16,760 bases of DNA, from the NCBI GenBank assembly GCA_024427265.1, contig JAKSVP010000016.1, forward strand, positions 1 to 16,760, read 5' to 3'. Origin of the DNA: Mycoplasmoidaceae bacterium (GTDB lineage: Bacteria > Bacillota_I > Bacilli_A > Mycoplasmatales > Mycoplasmoidaceae). The notes under the pieces were generated by a model. That model did no database searches and was not told the DNA's origin. It saw only the letters and a list, made by a program, of their open reading frames with translations. Positions within the stretch are counted from its first letter, which is position 1. Each line of letters begins with the position of its first letter. Below, piece by piece: positions 1-7,009 of the stretch. The position numbers and the translations under genes were made by a program.

Positions 1-73
1 GTGTTAGCTCAGCCGGGAGAGCATATGCCTTACAAGCATAGGGTCGGGAGTTCGAGCCTCTCACACCGCACCA
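1..73 (+). tRNA. trnV: tRNA-Val (anticodon UAC), 5' end cut by window edge
   Basis: The sequence folds as a tRNA lacking its first three bases. It has the 3' half of the 5' acceptor strand (GTGT), a D arm (GCTC/GAGC), an anticodon stem TATGC/GCATA around the loop CTTACAA, and a T arm GGGAG/CTCTC with TTCGAGC. The 3' acceptor strand ACACCGC is followed by an encoded ACCA. The anticodon TAC reads valine GUN codons, GUA best. The 3' acceptor strand predicts that the three missing upstream bases are GCG, giving a 76-nt gene. Confidence 0.95.
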
Positions 74-81
74 TTAAGAGA

Positions 82-107
82 ATATAGACATATGTCTATA
101 TTTTTTT
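82..107 (+). terminator. Rho-independent terminator after tRNA-Val
   Basis: A perfect 20-nt inverted repeat (10-base arms beginning ATATAGACAT) ends in a run of seven T. It starts 8 nt after the tRNA CCA end and lies just before the next promoter, as expected for the end of a tRNA transcript. Confidence 0.8.
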
Positions 108-111
108 GTTT

Positions 112-117
112 TATAAT
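112..117 (+). promoter_or_regulatory. -10 box TATAAT for the membrane-protein gene
   Basis: A perfect TATAAT ends 7 nt before the ATG at 125. I see no convincing -35. With the usual 6-8 nt from -10 to the start site, transcription would begin at or next to the start codon, implying a leaderless mRNA; no Shine-Dalgarno sequence is present. Confidence 0.65.
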
Positions 118-124
118 TGAAAAT

Positions 125-820
125 ATGAATAAGAAAAAATTATATTGATCATTTGGAATTAATATAGCAATTGTTGTTTTAACAATCATTGGAATGGGAT
201 TAGGAGTTATTGATACTGCTAATCAACATGTACCATATGAATCAGCATTTAAATACTTCACAATCTTATCAAATATTTTTTTGATGATTGCATGTGCTAT
301 CATGCTAGCCTATCAAATTCTTTTTCTTAAAAAGAAAATTAAGTTCATTCCTAAATGAACATATATTGTTAAACTTTGCGCTATTGTTTCAACAACCATT
401 ACATTCTTAGTTGTAATTTTCTTTTTAACACCTATAGTTGCTTTGCAATCAGTAGATTCAGGTGGAGTAGATATTGCCTTCTTATATTCAGGAGCTAATG
501 TTATCTTTCATATATTAAGTCCAATTTTAGGTGCACTATGTTTCTTACTATTCGATACTTGTAAGACAATAAAGCTACCACAAACTTTGTTTGCTTTAAT
601 CTTTACAGGAGCATATGAGATCTTTTATACAACAGATGTTTATTTACAATGATTACCAGAATCATGGGGTGAACATGATTGATATATGTTTACACAATTT
701 GGTATAGAATTTGTTCCTGTAATCTTAGTTCTATTCTTAGGATTAACATTCCTATTAAGTTGATTGTTCTGATTAGGAAATAAAAAGATTCATATTTTAG
801 AAAAAACTGCTACCAAGTAG
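125..820 (+). CDS. Multi-pass membrane protein, Pr6Pr-like (231 aa)
   Basis: This is a 231-residue integral membrane protein read through six in-frame TGA (Trp) codons. Hydrophobic segments lie at about residues 9-29, 44-68, 80-104, 123-144, 153-172 and 195-217, suggesting six helices. The second helix opens with YFTILSN (44-50) and the fourth carries a membrane-embedded His before a Pro (FHILSP, 128-133). Both resemble the Pr6Pr family of predicted six-helix proteins, whose biochemical role is not established; this assignment is from memory of the pattern and is tentative. The start is the only ATG after the terminator and sits 7 nt behind a TATAAT box. The stop codon lies inside the terminator hairpin. 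It converges on the unknown gene that ends at 830. Confidence 0.8.
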
Positions 821-831
821 CAGTTCTTTTT
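801..831. terminator. Bidirectional terminator between converging genes
   Basis: A perfect 9-bp stem (AACTGCTAC, loop CAA, GTAGCAGTT; 805-825) has A-run sequence on its left and CTTTTT on its right, so it ends in a U tract on both strands. It overlaps the stop of the membrane-protein gene and follows the stop of the minus-strand 102-aa gene, so it can close both units. Confidence 0.8.
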
Positions 832-1138
832 ATATTTCAAATGAATTTTTGTTAAAGTAATTTTCCAAGATGCTGTTATTGTATGCTTGGTCAAAAGTTT
901 CATTGTTTAAACAGAATGTAGCAATCATGAAATCTTGTTTTTTCAAACCTTTGAAATAATAGAAGTTGTTTCCATCTTTAACTATTAGAGGATGTCATGA
1001 TTGGATTTTATCATGAGCAAAATATTTCATATTTAGATCTTTAGCTTGACTAATAAAGTAGCGATGAGTAGTGGAGTTTTCTAAATTGAAGACATTCTTA
1101 ACAATTAAATACTTAGGTAAATATTTACTAAAGTCCAC
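830..1138 (-). CDS. Unknown 102-aa protein, translationally coupled to ffh
   Basis: This is an open frame of 102 codons with one TGA (Trp) at the IQSWHP stretch and a TAA stop; I do not recognise a family. The protein is soluble-looking and rich in Lys, Asn and aromatic residues, with no signal peptide or membrane helix. The chosen start is GTG at 1138, whose G is also the last base of the ffh stop (TAGTG). AAAGGTGG lies 9 nt upstream, inside the end of ffh. The frame also stays open further upstream without a better start. The 1-nt stop/start overlap and the terminator straight after the stop support a real, last gene of the tsaB-tyrS-ffh unit. Reality of the gene is likely; function is unknown. 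Confidence 0.75.
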
Positions 1139-2502
1139 TATTTCATTCCACCTTTCATTAAATCCATTAATGGATTTTTACCAGCTTTTAATTTTTTGCC
1201 GATTTCATCCATTTTAACTTTTGCTTTTTCTCATTGCGAAAGCATTTTGTTTAGTTCATCTGGTTTTCTTCCTGAACCTTTAACTACTCTAATCTTACGA
1301 TTAGGTTGTTTTTTAAATAATGCAGGATTACGTCTTTCCTTTTTAGTCATAGAAGACATTAAGATTCTTCATGCTGCCATTTTTTGTTCAGCATCAGTAA
1401 TTTGGCTTTCGCTAACTTTGTTAGCAAGATTACCTGGAAGCATTTTCATTAAGCCACCTAATGAACCTAATTTACTAATTTGTTCCATTTGTGTCATTAA
1501 GTCTTCTAGGTCGAATTTACCAGAGATCATTCTTGTGAATGACTTCTTAGCTTTGTCCTCGTCCATTCTATCAGCAGCTTTTTCAGCTAAAGACATAATG
1601 TCACCTAAACCAAGGATTTGGTCTGCCATTCTTTCAGGATAGAAGATATCTAATGAACCAATTGCTTCACCAGTTCCTGTGAACTTAACAGGAATGTTAA
1701 GAAGATTAGTAATTGATAAAACTGCACCAGCTCTTGCTTCAGAGTCTAACTTAGTAATAATTAAACCAGTTAAGTCTAATGTTTCGTGGAATTCTCTAGC
1801 AACATTAATAATGTCTTGACCAGCCATAGCATCAACAACTAAAATAATTTCTTGTGGTTTGACTGTTTTCTTAATGTTTTTTAATTCGTTCATTAATTCC
1901 ACATTAGTTTGCAATCTACCAGCAGTATCGAATAAGATAACATTATTACCATTCTTTTCTGCTTCATGCATAGCATGTTCAGCAATGCCAATAACATCTT
2001 TTGTGTCTTCTTTATAGCAAGGAACGTTAATCTTTTGTGCTAGTTGATCTAGTTGGTCAATAGCAGCTGGACGATAAACGTCTAGAGCAACCATTATTGG
2101 GTTTTTATCTTTTTTAATTTTTAATCAGTTAGCAACTTTAGCTACTGATGTTGTTTTACCAGCACCATTTAAACCAACAAGCATAATTCTTGTTTGCTTA
2201 TCATCTAATTTAAGATCTTCTTGGTTTTTACCAAGAATGGTTACTAATTCTTCTTTGACAATGTTTAGTAAAACTTTATCAGCTTCTTGGCCTTTTTCCA
2301 TTACATAGCCAACAGCTTTTTCTCTGACAGCCTTGATAAAGTTTTTAACAACTAATAAATTAACGTCAGCATCTAAAAGAGCAATACGGATTTGCTTTAA
2401 TACTTCTGTAACATCTTCTTCAGAGATGGTTCAGTTAGTTAATTTTTTCTTCATGTTTCTAGCAACGATTCCAGAAATCATGGTTTTAAAAATATTAGCC
2501 AT
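1138..2502 (-). CDS. ffh: Signal recognition particle GTPase Ffh
   Basis: Ffh binds the small SRP RNA and the hydrophobic signal sequences of nascent proteins, and docks with FtsY at the membrane by reciprocal GTPase activation. The 454-aa product has the helical N domain (about 1-95), the G domain (about 100-300) with G1 GLNGAGKTT (110-118), DTAGRL and TKLD, and a C-terminal Met-rich M domain with the RNA-binding stretch around ERRNPAL and KGSGR. Length is typical. ATG at 2502 has a strong AAAGGAG 4 nt upstream. Four Trp codons are TGA. Two G-domain sites differ from usual Ffh: Asn instead of Gln in G1, as in FtsY, and DSEARAG where DGDARGG is usual. The M domain makes an FtsY assignment untenable. 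It follows tyrS by 15 nt. Confidence 0.97.
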
Positions 2503-2506
2503 ATTA

Positions 2507-2513
2507 CTCCTTT
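2507..2513 (-). promoter_or_regulatory. Shine-Dalgarno AAAGGAG of ffh
   Basis: AAAGGAG on the minus strand lies 4 nt before the ffh ATG and fixes this start. It contrasts with the promoter-proximal genes of this window, which have none. Confidence 0.8.
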
Positions 2514-2516
2514 CTA

Positions 2517-2543
2517 ATTACTTTCATGTTAACATGAAGTAAT
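2517..2543 (-). repeat. Intercistronic hairpin at the tyrS/ffh boundary
   Basis: The end of tyrS forms a near-perfect inverted repeat: on the plus strand ATTACTT, one unpaired T, CATGTT, then AACATG and AAGTAAT. It contains the tyrS stop codon and ends a few bases before the ffh Shine-Dalgarno sequence. On the minus strand no U tract follows, so a terminator is unlikely; mRNA processing or stabilisation between cistrons is possible. Confidence 0.5.
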
Positions 2544-3756
2544 TCTTTTTACCCTTCTTGATAATTGTGTACTTATCAAAATATGTTAACTTGTTTGTTA
2601 ACTTAAAGTCTTCCTTGTCTACTACTATATTGTTAACAGAAAGTGTTTTAGCTTGCATCAATTCTCTAAAGACACGTTTAGATTGAATGATTTTGTTTTC
2701 AATCAAGAAATCAACAAGATTCATTTCTTGGTTAATCTTGTATAGATTAAATTGCTTTGCACAGATGTCAAGTTCATTTAATGTTAATTGGTCAAACTTT
2801 CCATAGAATAATGCATCTGATATTTTTAAACATTGATCATATGTATCTTTGCCATGAATCTTGGTAATGATTTCTTGAGCAAGAGTTTTTTGACCAAGTC
2901 TTGCACCTTTGTTTTCATTGTGCTTAGCTAACAATGTTTTAATTTCTTCTAATGACAAATCTGAGAAGAAGTTAAACATCTTGTTTAAATCTTCATCTGC
3001 TTGGTTTAAAAAGAATTGGTACATTTCATATGGACTGGTAATTGTTGGATCCAAATAAATTGCACCTTTTTCTGATTTACCAAATTTAGTTCCATCAGCT
3101 TTAGTTAGTAAGTTAATAGTTAAAGCAACAGCTTTAGCTTTATCACCATTAACTTTTCTAATCATTTCCAAACCTGTAGTAATGTTTCCTCATTGATCAG
3201 AACCACCACATTGGATTGCTACACCTTTGTAGTTGTATAGTCAAACAAAGTCATAACCTTGAATAAGGTTGTAACTAAATTCAGCAAAACTAATTCCTGA
3301 TTCCAATCTAGTTTTGATAATGTCCTTTTCAAGCAAGTAATTAACGTTAATTAATTTGCCAACGTTTCTTAAGAAATTAAATAAACTAACATTCTTGTAA
3401 ATGTCATAGTTGTTAATAACTTCCTTAACATGAGCAAGCTTCTTAAGTTGTTTACTTACTGCTTCAATGTTAGCATCTAGTACTTTTAAATCTAATAATG
3501 GTCTTTCGGCCTTCTTACCAGAAGGATCACCAATTCTACCAGTTGCTCCACCTAGTACAGCAAACGTTGGTAAACCAGCTTGAGCAAACTTGTTAAGTAA
3601 ATGAATCATAATGTAATTACCAAGATGCAAAGACTTAAAGCTTGGGTCAAAACCAATATAAACACCAAGTTTATTGTCTATAGCTTCTTGTAATTTCTTT
3701 TCGTCAGAGACATTATTGATAATGCCTCTATCTTTTAAGTCTTTAATTAGATTCAT
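2518..3756 (-). CDS. tyrS: Tyrosyl-tRNA synthetase
   Basis: The enzyme charges tRNA-Tyr with tyrosine using ATP in the cytoplasm. The 412-aa product is class I: the HIGH motif appears as HLGN (residues 44-47), the tyrosine-site motif QCGGSDQWGN follows in mid-domain, and KFGKS (224-228) is the KMSKS loop. A C-terminal S4-like RNA-binding domain (about 345-410) completes the usual bacterial form, and length is normal. Three TGA codons are read as Trp; the last is the second codon before the TAA stop, so a standard-code reading would truncate and split the gene. It lies 25 nt after tsaB and has its own TATAAT 15 nt before the ATG, with no Shine-Dalgarno sequence. The hairpin at its end separates it from ffh. 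Confidence 0.97.
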
Positions 3757-3771
3757 ATTTTTTACTTGTAA

Positions 3772-3777
3772 ATTATA
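3772..3777 (-). promoter_or_regulatory. -10 box TATAAT for tyrS
   Basis: TATAAT on the minus strand lies in the 25-nt tsaB-tyrS gap, 15 nt before the tyrS ATG, predicting a 5' leader of roughly 7-9 nt. No terminator separates tsaB from tyrS, so tyrS may also be reached by readthrough. Confidence 0.55.
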
Positions 3778-3781
3778 TATA

Positions 3782-4357
3782 TTATTGAATAGGATTTTTT
3801 AAATATAGTGGCTCAAGATATTTAATATCTTGAACTTTCTTAAAACTCTTTGTGTGTTTTAAAAAATTATCATACATCTTATCTGTTTGATCTTGAATAA
3901 GTGGTAATTTATATTTTTTCTTGTATTTAGCTAAATCCTTGGCATTGATTAGGCAAGGCTTAACAAGTTCTTTTTCGTTTTTATAAACTGCTAAATATAA
4001 CTTGTTACTTTTAGCATTAATTACACTAATACCATTTCCATCTTTAGTTTGTAACAACAAACTATTGATTGTCATGATTTCAATTCTTGGATCAAATAGT
4101 TTTCAAGCTTTAGCAACTGTTACACCAACTTTATCTCCAGTAAAACTTCCTGGGCCAATATTTAACACTATGTGTGTTAAATCTAATGGTTTAACTCCAG
4201 CTTGTTTTAAGGTTTTATGAATTGTATCAACAATAATATCAGTTACATTCTTGTTGACTGGTAGTTTAGCTTTCATTAAAATCTTACAGCTAAAACTTAC
4301 TGCTATATAGCAGTAATTGTTTGTTGTATCAATAAACAATGTGCAATTTTTTCTCAT
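3782..4357 (-). CDS. tsaB: tRNA threonylcarbamoyladenosine factor TsaB
   Basis: TsaB is the non-catalytic partner of TsaD in the complex that places threonylcarbamoyl on A37 of tRNAs reading ANN codons. The 191-aa product has the ASKHA-type N-terminal beginning (LFIDTT, 7-12) and the signature NIGPGSFTG (66-74), followed by VGVTVAKA. The usual LR after the signature is DK here. One TGA (Trp) falls just after VAKA. At 191 aa it is slightly short for the family, and its C-terminal half is Lys-rich and diverged. It opens the tsaB-tyrS-ffh unit. The -10 box is 7 nt before the ATG and there is no Shine-Dalgarno, so its mRNA is probably leaderless. Neither tsaD nor tsaE is in the window. Confidence 0.92.
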
Positions 4358-4364
4358 GTTTATT

Positions 4365-4370
4365 ATTATA
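4365..4370 (-). promoter_or_regulatory. -10 box TATAAT for tsaB
   Basis: TATAAT on the minus strand lies 7 nt before the tsaB ATG, so the expected transcription start falls on or beside the start codon. It abuts the 30-bp palindrome that occupies the place of a -35 element. Confidence 0.65.
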
Positions 4371-4400
4371 ATATAAAAATTTATTAATAAATTTTTATAT
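4371..4400. repeat. Perfect 30-bp all-A/T palindrome upstream of tsaB
   Basis: Two 15-base arms (ATATAAAAATTTATT and its exact complement) meet without a loop. It occupies the -15 to -45 region of the tsaB promoter, between that promoter and the lipoprotein terminator. It could be a protein-binding site, an AT-rich upstream promoter element or a hairpin; base composition alone makes shorter palindromes common here, but not 30 bp. Confidence 0.7.
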
Positions 4401-4406
4401 TAGGCA

Positions 4407-4434
4407 ATAAAAAAGACAGCATTAAACTGTCTTT
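4407..4434 (-). terminator. Rho-independent terminator after the lipoprotein gene
   Basis: On the minus strand an 8-bp stem (AAAGACAG/CTGTCTTT) with a 7-nt loop runs into TTTTTTATT. It overlaps the last codons and stop of the lipoprotein gene and closes the FNR-miaA-hemW-lipoprotein unit. Confidence 0.8.
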
Positions 4435-5090
4435 CAATTTTTGCTGTTTGTTGGGATATCAATGTCTAATTTATCACTAATATCAATCTCGTTAATGGAA
4501 ATCATATGTTCTTGTGCTCCACCTTCCATACGAATCTTCATGAAACCAATAGCACTATGTCCACTAAAATTATCCTCATAAATTAAAGAACATGATGGTT
4601 CATCAATTCTTACATATAGGTTAACCATATCAAATGTTAACATGCAGTAGTCATTAACCAGATATTTTTTTTCGCCTGAGGTATAGTCTTTTAGAAAGAC
4701 AAAACTTACATAGCCTAGGAATGTGGCAATAAGATCTCCCTCTTTATCAAAAGACAATGATTCCTTTGTTATTTTTGTTTGTATTCCAATTATTTCTTTC
4801 TCATAAAGATCTTTCATCATTGTGATGAAATTATAAGCGTCTATAACAGTCAATGGAGATAATGAAAATAAGTCATAAATTAACTCATTATTTAATTCTT
4901 CAGGACTTAATTTTTTAAGTTCTTCTTCAAAAGAGTTAATTATCTTTTTTCTTTTTATATCCAATGGTCCAAAAATAGCATCAACTATATCTTGTGTCTT
5001 GTTTTTTTGTGAACAAGCACAAACTGGAATTATTGTAGCTAAAGCTACAGAAGGAACCAATGTTATAAATTTAATCTTTTTCATATTCAT
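4422..5090 (-). CDS. Predicted lipoprotein (222 aa), function unknown
   Basis: The N-terminus is a lipoprotein signal: KKIK, a hydrophobic run (about residues 8-23) and the lipobox VCAC, with lipid-modified Cys at about 26. The mature protein should be anchored on the outer face of the membrane. The rest (about 195 residues) is acidic and mixed, with EEELKKLSPEE early on and beta-rich hydrophobic stretches later; I recognise no domain. The start at 5090 (MNMKK) lies inside the end of hemW, a 20-nt overlap; an ATG two codons later is also possible. No strong Shine-Dalgarno is visible, so translation may depend on coupling to hemW. Its only Trp is a TGA five codons from the end. The terminator overlaps its stop. 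Confidence 0.85.
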
Positions 5091-6123
5091 TCAACTTTAT
5101 CAAAAAATTATCTAACAAATTTATATTACTACATCAAATTCGCTTTTTATTCTTTTTTATTAAAAGATCTTGATCTATTCTCGTTTTAAAGAATTGATAA
5201 GCTTTCTTATGTAAAGGATTAGATAAATCAAGCCCCTCTTTCAATCTAAGTCCCATCATTAACACTTGAAAGTACAAATCATAATCTGAAAGTTTTTCTT
5301 TAACCAACTTTCAGTTAAGAGTTGAACCTTCATAATGGTATAGGGTTTTATTTTCCATACCATGTGCACCTAGGCCAATGGCTGCTCAATCATATGTTTT
5401 TCAAACATTCACATTATGTTTAGATTGATATTTTGAGCTTATAGCTCAGTTACTAACTTCATATCTAACAAAGTTAAGTTGTTTTAAATACTCAATAATG
5501 AATTTAAGATGATCTTCTATTTCTAATTCATTAGTTTTATATTTTTGTCTTCCTCAAATCGTATTTTCTTTAATTTCTAGAGAATAACAAGAAATGTGTT
5601 TAACTTTGTTAGCAATTAAAAAATCAATATCATTTTTAATCGATTCATTTGTTTGATTTTTAAAACCGTAAATTAGATCACAAGATATATTGGTGATTTT
5701 ATTCTTTTGTAAAGTTGATATAGCTTGTGCAACCATAAATTTATGGTTGAGTCTGTTCATGGTTTTTAAAAGATTAAAGTCTAAAGTTTGTACTCCTAAT
5801 GAAACTCTATTTACTTTATATTTGTGCAGAATTTTAGCTTGTGAATTTGTTACAAATTCAGGATTACATTCAATGGTAAATTCATAGTTTTTACTTAAAT
5901 ATTTTGAAAGCGGTTTTAATAATTTTTCAAGTTGTTCATCACTCAAACAATTAGGTGTGCCCCCACCCAAATAAATAGTTTCATATTTATTCTTTTTTAG
6001 TTTTTTTAAAACTAAATCTATGTATTTATCAACTGTTTGTTTGTTGTAAATACATTTAACAAAATCACAATAAGCACAGAACTTTTTGCAAAACGGAATA
6101 TGAATATAAAGCGATTTAGTCAT
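5071..6123 (-). CDS. hemW: Radical SAM heme-chaperone-type protein HemW
   Basis: HemW belongs to the HemN-like radical SAM family but binds and passes on heme instead of oxidising coproporphyrinogen. The 350-aa product has the cluster motif PFCKKFCAYCDF (C12, C16, C19), GGGTP (53-57) and, in the C-terminal part, YEVSNWA, SKHN and GLGAHG, typical of HemW. After C19 comes D-F, so the CxC extension of true HemN is absent. Six Trp codons are TGA; the first ends the region a standard-code reading would show. The ATG overlaps miaA by 8 nt, with a weak AAGGT 8-9 nt upstream. Nothing else for heme synthesis or use is visible, so the substrate in this organism is uncertain. The 3' end overlaps the lipoprotein gene. 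Confidence 0.93.
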
Positions 6124-7009
6124 TGATAAAACCTTGGATTGTTTTTCTTAACAAATCATCATCCATTGATCCATGGTATGAGAACATTTTTGGATATTGA
6201 TGTTTACATCAAGTTACTTGTCTTTTGGCATAGTGTCTTGTCTTTTGTGCAATTAAATCAGTGTTGATTGATGTCTTGTTTTTAATTGCATCATACACTT
6301 CTTGATAACCTATTGCTTTTAAAGCATTAAGTTTCATTACTTCTTTATCTTTCTTGATTAGATCTTCAACTTCTTGTCTTCAACCTTCATCAATCATTTC
6401 TAAAACTCTATTGTTAATAGTTTCATATAGTTTAGATCTTTCAACATCCATATAAACAACTAAGCAATCATAAAAGTATTTTCGTTTTTGAACATCTTTA
6501 GATGTTTTAGTCATTCCAGTTTCTTCAATGATTTGCAAAGCTCTAACAACACGTTTGCGATTGTTAGCTGGAATCTTCTTTGCTTCATCTGGATCTAATT
6601 TTTCTAATAGTTTATGAAGTTGTTCATTATCCATTTCTTCATAACTATTAGTTCTTTTAGAACTAGATGATAAATCATAGTTTTTGATTAGAGCATCAAC
6701 ATATAAGTTGCTTCCACCAACGATAATTGGAATTTGCTTAGCTTTATAAATATCAGCTAAGATTTTCTTAGCTTGAGTTTGAAATTCTTTAATATTTCAT
6801 TCATCATAGATAGAAACACAGTCCATTAAGTAAACTGGAGTTTTCTTAATTGTGTCTTTATCCATTTTATTTGTACCAGCGTTCAATTCTTTGTAGACTT
6901 GGAAAGCATCTGCATTAACTAATGGATAATTAAGCATCTTGCTTATTTTTAAGGCAAGAGCAGACTTGTGTGAAGATGTTGGACCAACTATAACAATTAA
7001 CTTATTCAT
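6116..7009 (-). CDS. miaA: tRNA dimethylallyltransferase MiaA
   Basis: MiaA transfers dimethylallyl from its diphosphate to N6 of A37 in tRNAs reading UNN codons. The 297-aa length is normal. Motifs appear in family order: the P-loop region GPTSSHKS (9-16), ADAFQVY (usual ADSxQVY), AGTNK, GGSNLYVDALI (usual GGTGLY), and NNRKRVVRALQIIEETG. The P-loop is odd: His14 stands where GxxxxGK(S/T) has its second Gly, and the GGTG and DS motifs are also altered. Overall order and length keep the assignment, but activity should not be assumed. Three Trp codons are TGA. It overlaps the reductase gene upstream by 8 nt and hemW downstream by 8 nt, so translation is probably coupled. No Shine-Dalgarno is evident. 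Confidence 0.92.

Noticed and set aside
1196..1642. 148-codon plus-strand open frame
   Set aside because: It lies wholly antisense to ffh, whose G and M domain motifs are unmistakable; no ribosome site or family match.
2333..2542. Plus-strand open frame across the ffh/tyrS boundary
   Set aside because: Antisense to the conserved N domain of ffh; no coding evidence.
2517..2551. Plus-strand terminator (hairpin followed by TCTTTTT)
   Set aside because: No plus-strand gene lies upstream within range; the T run is tyrS coding sequence for Lys residues.
5071..6123. Coproporphyrinogen dehydrogenase HemN
   Set aside because: The CxC after the third cluster cysteine is absent and the C-terminal motifs are those of HemW.
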